NCBI GenBank assembly: GCA_963575715.1
Contig: CAUYTW010000022.1
Location: 1 to 43,575 of the forward strand
From: Gammaproteobacteria bacterium
GTDB lineage: Bacteria; Pseudomonadota; Gammaproteobacteria; CAIRSR01
Reading direction: 5' to 3'
Length of the DNA: 43,575 bases
The notes beneath the pieces are model-generated. The model saw only the letters and a program-made list of their open reading frames with translations. It was not told where the DNA came from and did no database searches. Position 1 is the stretch's first letter, and every line of letters begins with the position of its first letter. Below, piece after piece: positions 7,959 through 16,635 of this stretch. The position numbers were made by a program, and so were the translations under genes.

Positions 7959-8930
7959 ATGTCTTGGCTCCAGCTTTGCATAGAAATCGATCCAGACCAC
8001 ACTCCCTTGATTGAATCCTGGCTGGAAGAGGAGGGGGCATTGGCGGTCTCACTGACGGACGGAGCAGACGAAGCTATCTATGAACCTCCACCCGCAACCT
8101 TACCTTTATGGTCACGCACCCAGGTGACAGGATTATTCGCGGACACGACGGACGTTGTGATGGTGGCCGCACGTCTTACGGAAAAAGCAGGACAACAACT
8201 CAATTGGCGTGTCCAATCCGTCGCGGATCGCGATTGGGAACGGGTTTGGCTGGATGATTTTCATCCTTTGTCTTGCGGTTCCCGGCTCTGGATCTGTCCC
8301 TTTGGATCGTCTGTGCCTCACCCCGAGGCGGTAGTCCTTTGGCTGGATCCCGGGCTTGCTTTTGGAACCGGACACCATCCCACTACCGCGCTGTGTCTGG
8401 AATGGTTAGATGCTTCACTCAAGGTCGGCTGCTCGGTGGTGGACTACGGCTGTGGTTCAGGAATTCTAGGGCTTGCGGCTTTGCGCTTGGGAGCAACGCA
8501 GTGCTGGGCGGTCGATCATGACCCACAGGCAATCCGGGCCACCCTTGCCAACGCAGCTAGAAATGGCATTGCTACTTGCCAGGCTGCGGAAATGAATAGC
8601 CACTCGCTCGTCGCGGAACTAATGCCGCCGCTTTGGGCAGGACTTCCAGAACATTTGCCGGCAATCAAGGCTGATTTATTACTGGCCAATATTCTTGCCC
8701 GTCCTCTCGTGGAATTAGCGGTCTATTTCTCAGGTATGATCCAGCCTGGTGGATATATTGTCTTGTCGGGAATTCTCGACCATCAGGAAACAGAAATCAT
8801 CTCGGCCTATCAATCATGGTTCGATTTTCAGCCGGCAGTGGTGCGCATGGGTTGGATATGCTTGGTTGGAATACGGAATCGATCTACTTTAAACAAGCCT
8901 TGCTCTTCAGAAGAGCTGGTGAGTTGTTGA
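7959..8930 (+). CDS. prmA: Ribosomal protein L11 methyltransferase
   Basis: 323 residues. The N-terminal substrate-recognition domain (SWLEEEGALAVSLTDG...) is followed by a class I SAM-dependent methyltransferase. It has VVDYGCGSGILGLAALRLGA as SAM motif I, the preceding LDPGLAFGTGHHPTT typical of PrmA, and DLLLANILARPLVELA as the catalytic-region motif. It trimethylates L11. The C-terminus is about 25 residues longer than the usual end. It starts 3 nt after the ATPase gene, so is probably co-transcribed, and converges on gspF with a 4-nt gap. Confidence 0.95.
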   Translation: MSWLQLCIEIDPDHTPLIESWLEEEGALAVSLTDGADEAIYEPPPATLPLWSRTQVTGLFADTTDVVMVAARLTEKAGQQLNWRVQSVADRDWERVWLDDFHPLSCGSRLWICPFGSSVPHPEAVVLWLDPGLAFGTGHHPTTALCLEWLDASLKVGCSVVDYGCGSGILGLAALRLGATQCWAVDHDPQAIRATLANAARNGIATCQAAEMNSHSLVAELMPPLWAGLPEHLPAIKADLLLANILARPLVELAVYFSGMIQPGGYIVLSGILDHQETEIISAYQSWFDFQPAVVRMGWICLVGIRNRSTLNKPCSSEELVSC

Positions 8931-8934
8931 TGTT

Positions 8935-10149
8935 TTATTTCACAAGTTGGTTGAGTTCAAAAATGGGTAACAGGATTGCGAGTACGATAATTAATACCAA
9001 GCCGCCCATTATCAGGATGAGTAAAGGTTCAAATAATCCGAGCAGGGTGGCGACGTAGGTATCTACTTCTCGTTCTTGAGTCACGGCGGCCCGCTCCAGC
9101 ATTTCCTCCAGACGTCCGCTCGCCTCGCCGGATGCGATGAGATGGACGGTCATGGGTGGAAAATAACCACTGGTTCCTACCGCCTGATGCAAGGCGCTTC
9201 CCTCGCGCACCCGTCGTGCCGCTTCCTCCACTGCAGCACGCATCACCAAATTAGAGAGCACCGCGCCAGCGATGCGTAGCGCGTCCAAGACTGGCACATT
9301 ACTCGCAGCGAGAATACTCAGGGTGCGGGCAAAACGTGAAGTATTCATACCCCGTTCCAAGCGTCCAAATAATGGTAGGCGTAATATCAAGCGATGAAAG
9401 TTTAACCGTGGTCCAGGTCTGCGCAGGAGTATGCGTAATGCCACTCCTGCGGTAATTAGGCCACCAAGAAGAATCATCCACCATTTTTGGAGAAACGAGC
9501 TAACTGCGATCAGAGCGCGGGTAAGCCAGGGAAGCTGTTGACCGGTGCCCTGAAAGACCTGCACAACTTGGGGCACCACATAGACCAGCAATGCCCCGAC
9601 CACCAGCAGCGCGACAACCGTCACCAACGCCGGATAAAGCAAAGCGAGCCAAGTACGCTGCCCAACTGCTTGACGCGATTCAGTGAAGTCTGCTAAACGA
9701 TCCAGTACTGCATCCAGATGCCCGGATTGCTCGCCAGCGGCGATGGTTGCCCGATACAACTCTGGAAAGGCATTGGGAAAATCCGTCAAGGCAGCAGCGA
9801 GGGAATGACCCTCGACCACTCTGGACCGCACTCCAAGGATCATGCTTTTAATGCGGCTTTTTTCGGTTTGTTGCGCCACCGTGCCCAGGGATTCTTCGAC
9901 GGGCAGCCCCGAGCCGACCAGGGTTGCAAGCTGGCGGGTGATTAGTGCCAAATCGCCAGCCGAAATACCACGGCGCACCCGTCCATGTCCAACCACACGT
10001 ACCCCGTGACGATGGACTTCCTCCACAGTTAGCGGGGTGAGTTTTTGTTCCCGTAGTTGCGCGCGCACCGCGCGGGCGGTATCGCCTTCCAACACCCCCT
10101 TCCGGTTATGGCCTTCTGAGTCAAGCGCGGTATATTCAAATGCACCCAT
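8935..10149 (-). CDS. gspF: Type II secretion system inner-membrane platform protein GspF
   Basis: 404 residues, normal for GspF. It begins MGAFEYTALDSEGHNRKGVLEGD, the characteristic start, and has two GspF domains (about 70-190 and 270-395). Three hydrophobic segments are visible: TWLALLYPALVTVVALLVVGALLVYVV, WMILLGGLITAGVALRIL and the C-terminal LLILIMGGLVLIIVLAILLPIF. GspF anchors the GspE ATPase and pseudopilus assembly. No other gsp gene is in the window, so the locus is split. PilC of type IV pili is the relative to exclude; the N-terminal sequence favours GspF. Confidence 0.92.
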   Translation of the reverse strand: MGAFEYTALDSEGHNRKGVLEGDTARAVRAQLREQKLTPLTVEEVHRHGVRVVGHGRVRRGISAGDLALITRQLATLVGSGLPVEESLGTVAQQTEKSRIKSMILGVRSRVVEGHSLAAALTDFPNAFPELYRATIAAGEQSGHLDAVLDRLADFTESRQAVGQRTWLALLYPALVTVVALLVVGALLVYVVPQVVQVFQGTGQQLPWLTRALIAVSSFLQKWWMILLGGLITAGVALRILLRRPGPRLNFHRLILRLPLFGRLERGMNTSRFARTLSILAASNVPVLDALRIAGAVLSNLVMRAAVEEAARRVREGSALHQAVGTSGYFPPMTVHLIASGEASGRLEEMLERAAVTQEREVDTYVATLLGLFEPLLILIMGGLVLIIVLAILLPIFELNQLVK

Positions 10150-10182
10150 TTCACCACCAAAGAATCTAAAGATGATTGACGT

Positions 10183-10343
10183 TAGTTGAATTTGTAACTC
10201 TATACAGGATTGAGTTTTTTTCTGTCATTCTGCGCGGAGGTCGCGTTAGCGACCGGAGTCGCAGAATCTATGTAGATGGATTCTGCGACTCCGCTTCGCT
10301 GCACGCAGAATGACTTCCTAATTTTTCAACTGCGTAACTCCTA
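10183..10343. mobile_element. MITE-like element, copy 1, with 5-bp target duplication GACGT
   Basis: The right end is TTCAACTGCGTAACTCCTA. The left end is the inverted version with an internal 11-bp deletion between two AG dinucleotides (TAG|TTGAA). GACGT flanks both sides (10178-10182 and 10344-10348). The interior is almost wholly palindromic: GGAGTCGCAGAATC (10 nt apart from) GATTCTGCGACTCC, GGTCGCG-ttag-CGACC, and CATTCTGCG...CGCAGAATG. It has no coding capacity. It shares the arm beginning TTGAATTTGTAACTCTATAC with copies 2 and 3. Its terminal TAG, read on the minus strand, is the stop codon of the amidotransferase gene. Confidence 0.85.
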
Positions 10344-12122
10344 GACGTTTACTTGGAGCCACAATTCAAGCGCGGCCAAATGCCAAAGTTTGCTTCCCTG
10401 GATACGGGTCAGGTAGTGCTCTGGAGCTTTGAGCAATTTTTCGACGTAGTCGCGTTGGTAAATACCACGTTCGCGGCATGCGCGGGAATTGAGAAGCTCG
10501 CGCATGAAATCAAGAAACGGTCCACGCACGTATTTTAGTGCCGGAAGGGGAAAATAACCCTTGGGACGGTCAATAACGAGGTCTGGTAATCGTCCACGGG
10601 CAATATTTTTGAGAATATGTTTGCCGGTACCGTTTAGTTTCAATTCGGGGGGCAAGCTGGCAGCGAGTTCTACCACATGCTGATCCAGAAACGGAACCCG
10701 GGCTTCAACCCCCCAGGCCATCGTCATGTTATCCACACGCTTGACCGGATCGTCAACAATAAGCGTGGTGACATCAAGACGTAACACTTGGTCAATGAAG
10801 GTTTCTGCGCCAGGTTCTGCCAGGCGTTGAGCGATATATTCGGCGCTGTAGTCGATACCATGAAAAATGGGGTTGACGGTCTCCAGGTACTCAGCATGAT
10901 CGCGGTCGAAGTAGTGCGCACGAAAGCATTCGAGTGCCGTGCCATCGGTGGCTGCCATGCGTGGATACCAAAAATATCCCCCGAAAACCTCATCAGCTCC
11001 TTGTCCACTTTGCACAACTTTGACTTCCCGCGATACTCGTTCAGCGAGTAAATAAAAAGCCACAGCATCCTGGCCGAACATGGGTTCGGTCATTTGCGCC
11101 ACAGCCTCGGGCAGACGATCCAAGACCTCAGCATTGGGAATGGTGATGCGATGATGAAGGGTCTGAAAACGCGCTGCTACCTGATCGGAATACTCAAATT
11201 CACTCCCGCGTTCCTCGGGAGTATCCTCGAAACCAATGGAAAAAGTAAGCGGGTGCTCCACTCCAGCCTCTGCCAATAATGCCACCAATAAGCTGGAATC
11301 CAATCCCCCGGAAAGCAGCACCCCAACTGGCACGTCCGCAACCACCAACCGACGCTTTACGGCCTGGCGCAGCGCATCATGGATTGCGCTCGTCCATTCC
11401 CGTTCCGAACGTGGCGTGGTGGGACGCTGTGCGTTCAAGGTCCAGTAACGACGCTCATACGTTGTCCCGTCCGCAGTCACGGTGAGGGTATGAGCCGGAG
11501 CGAGCTTGCGGGCACCTGCAAGAATGGTACGTGGCGCTGGAACTACGGCGTGGAGAGAAAAAATATGCTGCAAGGCAATCGGATCGATGGAAGTATCGAC
11601 GCCGCCAGCGGTGAGCAGTGCCTGCATGTTAGAGGCGAAGCGTAAGTAGGCGTTGGAGCGAGTCCAATAAAGGGGTTTAATACCCAACCGATCCCGCGCC
11701 AGGAACAAACGCGGCCCGTCCTCGTTTTTGCGCGCATCCCATAACGCGAAGGCAAACATGCCATGAAATCGTTCCACGCAAGACTCGCCCCAATGGTGAT
11801 AAGCCTTGAGGATGACTTCTGTATCTCCCTGGGAAAAAAAATGATAGCCCTCACCGAGCAATTCCTGGCGTAGTTCTTGATAGTTGTAAATTGCACCGTT
11901 GAAGACTAGTGCAAGTCCTAGCTCCGCGTCTACCATGGGTTGGTTGGCGGCGCTGGAAAGATCGATAACCGCCAAGCGGCGCTGTCCAAGGGCCATGGCA
12001 CCATCAAGCCACATTCCTTCATGATCGGGACCTCGACGGCGCAATGTCTCGATCATTCTTCCCAATGCAAAAAGGTCAGGCCGCGCGCCGTCAAAACGTA
12101 TTTCTCCACAAATTCCGCACAT
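10341..12122 (-). CDS. Asparagine-synthetase-like glutamine amidotransferase, probably of the N-acetylglutaminylglutamine amide type
   Basis: 593 residues. Class II glutamine amidotransferase domain with Cys2 nucleophile (MCGICGE), RRGPDHEGMW and FNGAIYNYQELR. The synthetase domain has the PP-loop LLSGGLDSSLL and QSGQGADEVFGGYFWYPRM. Sequence such as ALQHIFSLHAVVPAPRTILAG and DDPVKRVDNMTMAWGVEARVPFLD matches what I recall of the Pseudomonas enzyme making the osmoprotectant N-acetylglutaminylglutamine amide better than ordinary AsnB. The partner genes (GNAT/ligase fusion, peptidase) are not next to it, so plain asparagine synthetase remains possible. The stop codon is contributed by the MITE at its 3' end. 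Confidence 0.85.
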   Translation of the reverse strand: MCGICGEIRFDGARPDLFALGRMIETLRRRGPDHEGMWLDGAMALGQRRLAVIDLSSAANQPMVDAELGLALVFNGAIYNYQELRQELLGEGYHFFSQGDTEVILKAYHHWGESCVERFHGMFAFALWDARKNEDGPRLFLARDRLGIKPLYWTRSNAYLRFASNMQALLTAGGVDTSIDPIALQHIFSLHAVVPAPRTILAGARKLAPAHTLTVTADGTTYERRYWTLNAQRPTTPRSEREWTSAIHDALRQAVKRRLVVADVPVGVLLSGGLDSSLLVALLAEAGVEHPLTFSIGFEDTPEERGSEFEYSDQVAARFQTLHHRITIPNAEVLDRLPEAVAQMTEPMFGQDAVAFYLLAERVSREVKVVQSGQGADEVFGGYFWYPRMAATDGTALECFRAHYFDRDHAEYLETVNPIFHGIDYSAEYIAQRLAEPGAETFIDQVLRLDVTTLIVDDPVKRVDNMTMAWGVEARVPFLDQHVVELAASLPPELKLNGTGKHILKNIARGRLPDLVIDRPKGYFPLPALKYVRGPFLDFMRELLNSRACRERGIYQRDYVEKLLKAPEHYLTRIQGSKLWHLAALELWLQVNV

Positions 12123-12248
12123 AAAAATAATGCTCTTCTTTATTTTGAGGTCATCATTTGCTTATTTTTATTAAAGAAGTATCATATAATCGCTATTTCA
12201 TTTGTAATCTATATCTCTTTTTTAGATGATAATTAAAGGAGCCTGATT

Positions 12249-12833
12249 ATGTATTTTCGATCCATGCCTTTCATCATCGCCCTAGCTACCTTTGCCACCA
12301 CTGCCGGAGCAGCTACCATGACTTCACCCAAAGTACGTCTTAAAACGAGTGAGGGTCCCATTGTTTTAACACTTGATGTCGAAAAAGCGCCAAAAAGCGT
12401 TGAGAATTTTCTTTCTTACGTTCGCGGTGGCCATTATGATGGAACGATTTTTCATCGCGTAATTAAAAATTTTATGATTCAAGGAGGGGGCTATCGCACG
12501 AATTATGAACAAAAACCAACTCAGCCGCCAATCAAGAATGAAGCGGATAATGGACTATCCAATGATCGTGGAACGATTGCTATGGCCCGCACCTCCGATC
12601 CAGGTTCGGCCACCGCCCAATTCTTTATTAATACCGTAGATAATGGCTTTTTGAATTTTAAAAGTAAGACTCCTCAAGGTTGGGGGTATGCCGTATTTGG
12701 TAAAGTGGCCGAGGGCATGGACGTAGTAGATAAAATCCGTTCCTTGCCTACTGGATCCGGAGGTCCTTTCCCCAGCGATGTACCAAAGACGCCCGTCGTT
12801 ATTGAAAAGGCCACTGTTGTAGAAGAAGAATAA
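12249..12833 (+). CDS. ppiA: Secreted cyclophilin-type peptidyl-prolyl cis-trans isomerase
   Basis: 194 residues with a signal peptide (about 1-21, [16 protein letters not shown]) followed by a single bacterial cyclophilin domain. Visible core motifs are [40 protein letters not shown] and [19 protein letters not shown]. It would catalyse proline isomerisation during periplasmic folding. AAAGGAG at 12235-12241 precedes the ATG by 7 nt. A TATAAT at 12185-12190 is a possible -10 box with only a poor -35. The sirB2-like gene follows closely. PpiA and PpiB differ mainly by the export signal, which is present here. Confidence 0.9.
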   Translation: MYFRSMPFIIALATFATTAGAATMTSPKVRLKTSEGPIVLTLDVEKAPKSVENFLSYVRGGHYDGTIFHRVIKNFMIQGGGYRTNYEQKPTQPPIKNEADNGLSNDRGTIAMARTSDPGSATAQFFINTVDNGFLNFKSKTPQGWGYAVFGKVAEGMDVVDKIRSLPTGSGGPFPSDVPKTPVVIEKATVVEEE

Positions 12834-12850
12834 GTCGATTGTCCGTGGCT

Positions 12851-13228
12851 ATGTACTATAATTTTTTTAAATATCTGCATATTCTCACGATAAACATCAC
12901 TTTTGGTTTTTTCATGGTACGGGGCTATTGGATGATTGTGAATTCCCCGCTGCTAAATCAAGGGTGGGTACGGGTTGTGCCGCATATCAACGATGCGGTT
13001 CTGCTCGCAGCAGCCCTTACCCTGACTTATTTACAGGAATGGCGTCTTTTTACCAGGGATTGGCTGATCGCTAAGTTGGTGGCGGTAGTTATTTACATCG
13101 TCCTTGGCAGTATTGCCCTCCGTCACGGGCGTCCTAAATTAGTGCGCCTAATCGCTTGGTTACTTGCCCTGTTGGTTTTTTGCTACATAATTCTCGTTGC
13201 GGTCAGCAAGGATCCATGGCCATTTTGA
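12851..13228 (+). CDS. SirB2-family integral membrane protein
   Basis: 125 residues from the ATG at 12851; a TTG at 12839 is possible but less likely. Four hydrophobic segments (about 5-23, 42-58, 69-87, 97-116) make up almost the whole protein. The N-terminus YNFFKYLHILTINITFGFFMVRGYW and the ending SKDPWPF fit the SirB/SirB2 family, whose biochemical function is not known to me. It begins 17 nt after the cyclophilin stop and is probably co-transcribed. Confidence 0.75.
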   Translation: MYYNFFKYLHILTINITFGFFMVRGYWMIVNSPLLNQGWVRVVPHINDAVLLAAALTLTYLQEWRLFTRDWLIAKLVAVVIYIVLGSIALRHGRPKLVRLIAWLLALLVFCYIILVAVSKDPWPF

Positions 13229-13261
13229 GATTGCAGGACATTCAACCAAATTCAGCCAACC

Positions 13262-13286
13262 AACTCGCTCCTTAGTGGAGCGAGTT
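13262..13286. terminator. Perfect hairpin between convergent genes
   Basis: AACTCGCTCC-ttagt-GGAGCGAGTT is a perfect 10-bp stem with a 5-nt loop. It lies 34 bp after the SirB2-like stop and 4 bp before the stop of the gene converging from the right. No U tract follows, so intrinsic termination is likely but not certain. Confidence 0.55.
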
Positions 13287-13289
13287 ATA

Positions 13290-14732
13290 CTAAATTGAAT
13301 GACTAATTTCCTGTAATTCATTTAACTTAGCTTCAAGCTTTTTTACTAAATTAGTACGGTGCATAAAATTAGCATAATTTAAATACCAAACCATGATAAA
13401 TGGTAGCGTTGCCAGCACAATAGCTAATGAAATATTATTAAAAGCAATCCATGCTGCAAAATAAATTAAAGAATACATGAGAGCTGATTTGATTCCCTTA
13501 GTTATACTATATAAAAAATATTTATTTTTCTTTTTAACATATTCTGAATTTATTTTCGATTTTTCGTCTTTCAAATATTGTATAATTTTATCTATATGAA
13601 GAATTATATTTTGTTTGAAATTATCAAATAAATGAGGAATTTCCTTTGTCAGAATTATTCCCGCTGTATATACATCCAATAAAGACTTCCTGTCGATTAA
13701 TTCTATAATTCTTTGCATTGCTTGATTAAGTTCATTGAATTCTGAATCTTTCTCTTTTTCCATGAAAAATTCTCTGTTTTCTATTATTGAGTTGCACCTA
13801 GAGATTTTTTCCGATACTTCATTAATTTTATTTGTGACATGTTCATGATGATGAATAATTTCAGTGGATTGCACATCCATCATTTCTTTGTAAACGCCAT
13901 GGATTTCTTCTCTGATATTATTAAAGGCGGGTTCATTTTCAATCTTCAAACTATATCTTATATCAAAATTTAGCAGCTTGACAATTAGTGATATTGTTTT
14001 TTCCTTGTTTGATGATGCTTCAATAATGCTCATTTGATAAAAAAGTTCATAAAGATCCGGTGATAGGATAATGGCCTCTTCTAAACATTGTCGAGCCTCG
14101 TCAAGAAAATTATTTTTATATAAAATATTTGCTTTATGCATCAAAGCAAAACTTGTATAATACGAAGATTTTGGTTTTGCATATTGAATTGCGTTATCAA
14201 GACAATAGATAGATCCATCCAAGTCGATTTTACGAAACATATATATCAGACCGAGACTGATATAAACCGTAAAATCATATTCATTTATTGCCGCCGAGGA
14301 CACAAAATCTTCTTCAGCTTCATCAATAAGGACATCTTCATAATATCTTTCTGCGCGTTTTCTTATTCTTTTTTCTGACACTGATAAATCAGATACAAAG
14401 ATCTTTATAAAATTCTTAAAGCTAGATTTTCTTTTTTCTATTTGCCATACCACTTCCGATATATTAAAATCAAACATGGACTTGAGTCCATGTAAACCTT
14501 CTTTTACGTCATCAGGACTTATTGACAAATAATCAAGTCCGTCAATAAGTCTTTCATGACTGACCACGATTTTATTTGCCAAAGCAGCCCATGATGCGAG
14601 CAAATCTCTTGTACCTTGAGCTATTAAGTTAATTTGAGTTTCAACATCGTTGCCAAATTCAATATTGGAATAATATGGTTTGATTTCTTTTATGGCTTCT
14701 TGATTATCATTCATAGATCTTTGGTCAGGCAT
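13290..14732 (-). CDS. Hypothetical TPR protein with C-terminal membrane hairpin
   Basis: 480 residues, not recognised as a named family. The N-terminal 120 residues are helical (ASWAALANKIVVSHERLIDG). TPR-like helices follow (about 155-235, e.g. YISLGLIYMFRKIDLDGSIYCLDNAIQYA and ANILYKNNFLDEARQCLEEAI). A coiled coil rich in E, K and N comes next (about 285-340). Two hydrophobic segments near 410-450 are separated by a short turn, with a basic cytoplasmic tail. The coding sequence is much richer in A+T than its neighbours, which suggests transfer. The start is the ATG 11 nt after the ABC gene stop; AGGATAA overlapping that stop could serve both. Confidence 0.7.
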   Translation of the reverse strand: MPDQRSMNDNQEAIKEIKPYYSNIEFGNDVETQINLIAQGTRDLLASWAALANKIVVSHERLIDGLDYLSISPDDVKEGLHGLKSMFDFNISEVVWQIEKRKSSFKNFIKIFVSDLSVSEKRIRKRAERYYEDVLIDEAEEDFVSSAAINEYDFTVYISLGLIYMFRKIDLDGSIYCLDNAIQYAKPKSSYYTSFALMHKANILYKNNFLDEARQCLEEAIILSPDLYELFYQMSIIEASSNKEKTISLIVKLLNFDIRYSLKIENEPAFNNIREEIHGVYKEMMDVQSTEIIHHHEHVTNKINEVSEKISRCNSIIENREFFMEKEKDSEFNELNQAMQRIIELIDRKSLLDVYTAGIILTKEIPHLFDNFKQNIILHIDKIIQYLKDEKSKINSEYVKKKNKYFLYSITKGIKSALMYSLIYFAAWIAFNNISLAIVLATLPFIMVWYLNYANFMHRTNLVKKLEAKLNELQEISHSI

Positions 14733-14743
14733 GTCATGGCAAA

Positions 14744-16549
14744 TTATCCTGTTGACTGCAAAATCTTGTGGTGCTCTAGAAACATGTGGCGATGGTGATA
14801 AGCCTCAAGGGTAGAGCGGAAGCCAATGGTTAAAATGGTTGCACCAGGCAACTCTCGCTCCAAAAGACGCATCATCATCTCTTCTTCGGTTGGGTCGAGA
14901 GCATTAGTGGCTTCATCAATAAAAATCCATTTAGGTTTGTGTAATAAAACCCGAGCAAAACCTAGCCGTTGTAATTCGCCGAGCGTTAGCATTTGATCCC
15001 AAGCGCCACCCTCTTCCAGCCGTTGCGCCAGCGACCCAAGTCCAACTCGTTCCAGGACGGCGATCAATGAAACATCGTCAATGCCATGGGAAGGCGTCGG
15101 ATAGCTTACAATCGCACGTAAATTGCCCTTAGGCACATAAGGCTGTTGGGGAAGAAAAAAGATTGCTGCGTCGCAAGGTAGATTCACCTCGCCGTTTCCC
15201 CAAGGCCAAAGCCCTCCGATTACTTTGATCAGCTTCGCTGCAGCTTCGGCGTCACCCGCAATTAATACCCGTTCACCCTGACGCACCTCGGCATTGAAAC
15301 AATTCAAAAGCACGCGTCCATCGGGCATGGCAATACTCAGATTACGAAAAAGCAACGCCGCGCAATCGATCCGGAGCAAGCGAATGCGATTTTCTGAATT
15401 GCCGGCATGGCGTTGAAGATTCATGAGCGCATCATGAAGTCCTAGTACCCGTTCCGCCGAGCTGCGCCATTCCGCTACCCGAGCCGCATTATCCACCGGC
15501 CAGGAAAGTGCTTGAATCACCTGTTGGAAAGCTTGCGAAGTCTGCATTAAAGCTCCCAGAGTAATTACTCCAGTAATATAACGTGGCGCGGCGACCAGTA
15601 AGGGAAACGCACTAGATATTACGGAATAACCGGTACTAAACAACATAACTCTTGTGAGTGCCCAACTTTGGAATTGCCACATCCCTGCAACGCCACGAAA
15701 TAAACTTCCAAAGCGTCGCCGTTCGTTAGGCTCACCATGTAATAACGCTATGGTTTCGGAATTTTCTCGTGCGCGCCCTAATTCAAAACGAAACTTGGCT
15801 TCTGCCTCCTGGCGACGCTTAGTCACCATGACTAACGGTTGCGCCAACCATAAGGCCAGTGATGAAAAAATCGCCGAATACAGGATCGCGATGAAAACTA
15901 AATGCCCAGGAATTATAAAAGAGGCATCAGCAATATTGATTTCCACGGTCCCCGATAGTGACCAAAGGATTTTAGTGAAACCCATCAACAAGAGCAGGCA
16001 ATAAAACAAAGAATGAATCAAATCAATGGCAACCTCGGTAGCATTACGAATATCCTCTGCGATTCTTCCGTCAGGATTTTCATGCTCACCCGGCAAATAT
16101 GTCACCTGATGCTGATGGCCCTCCGACATCCAATTTTTCAGCAGTTGATCAGTTAACCAAGTTCGCCAACCAATTTGAATTTTTCTTTTGAACCACATAT
16201 GACTGGCGGTAATGGTCATGCTGGATACCATAATCGCCATCAGTACTCCCACCTGTTTTAAGAATTCAGCCCAATTCTTATTTTCCAGCGAATTAAAAAA
16301 ATCGGCATTCCATTGATTCTGCCATACTGGCATGAATACCTGAGTAATGGTTAGCACCACTAGCAATGCGGTCCATCCGCGTATTTTCCATTTTTCTCTG
16401 GAGTACCAATAAGGACCCGCCAGCCGGGCAAACCTGACAATGAATTTCAACAAAAGTGCCACATCACCGAACATGTTCGATGAAAGACGAACTTCTGGGG
16501 CAGGTGGCATTTCTGGCGAAGGAGGAACTTCATCATTAATAGTAGTCAT
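14744..16549 (-). CDS. SbmA/BacA/YddA-type ABC permease-ATPase with degenerate nucleotide site
   Basis: 601 residues from the ATG at 16549; an upstream in-frame ATG at 16588 lies inside a palindromic repeat and is disfavoured. The N-terminal membrane domain of the ABC_membrane_2 type has about six spans and includes the family motif WRTWLTDQLLKNWM and PDGRIAEDIRNATE. In the ATPase domain the Walker A region reads IAGDAEAAAKLIKVIGG, with no G-K-S/T. The H-loop reads TIGFRSTL where family members have GHRSTL. The signature (LTLGELQRLGFAR) and Walker B (WIFIDEATNALD) survive. ATP hydrolysis is therefore doubtful. SbmA itself works without ATP, so uptake of peptides or cofactors by another energy source is conceivable. 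Confidence 0.85.
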   Translation of the reverse strand: MTTINDEVPPSPEMPPAPEVRLSSNMFGDVALLLKFIVRFARLAGPYWYSREKWKIRGWTALLVVLTITQVFMPVWQNQWNADFFNSLENKNWAEFLKQVGVLMAIMVSSMTITASHMWFKRKIQIGWRTWLTDQLLKNWMSEGHQHQVTYLPGEHENPDGRIAEDIRNATEVAIDLIHSLFYCLLLLMGFTKILWSLSGTVEINIADASFIIPGHLVFIAILYSAIFSSLALWLAQPLVMVTKRRQEAEAKFRFELGRARENSETIALLHGEPNERRRFGSLFRGVAGMWQFQSWALTRVMLFSTGYSVISSAFPLLVAAPRYITGVITLGALMQTSQAFQQVIQALSWPVDNAARVAEWRSSAERVLGLHDALMNLQRHAGNSENRIRLLRIDCAALLFRNLSIAMPDGRVLLNCFNAEVRQGERVLIAGDAEAAAKLIKVIGGLWPWGNGEVNLPCDAAIFFLPQQPYVPKGNLRAIVSYPTPSHGIDDVSLIAVLERVGLGSLAQRLEEGGAWDQMLTLGELQRLGFARVLLHKPKWIFIDEATNALDPTEEEMMMRLLERELPGATILTIGFRSTLEAYHHRHMFLEHHKILQSTG

Positions 16550-16555
16550 AAGATC

Positions 16556-16594
16556 TATTTCAGAAATGTTTCCGAGAAACCCCAACATTGAGGG
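16556..16594 (-). repeat. Diverged palindromic leader (GGTTTCTCGGAGA family) upstream of the ABC gene
   Basis: The minus strand reads GCCCTCAATGTTGGGGTTTC then TCGGAAACATTTCTGA. This matches the motif upstream of murJ (GAGGTTTCTCAGAGACTCTG then ATGA) and the right end of 1837-1971. It lies 6-10 nt before the preferred ABC start codon. Confidence 0.4.
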
Positions 16595-16635
16595 CAGTTA
16601 AGAAAAAAGTAACGCGAAATAATCAGCAACCTCGC

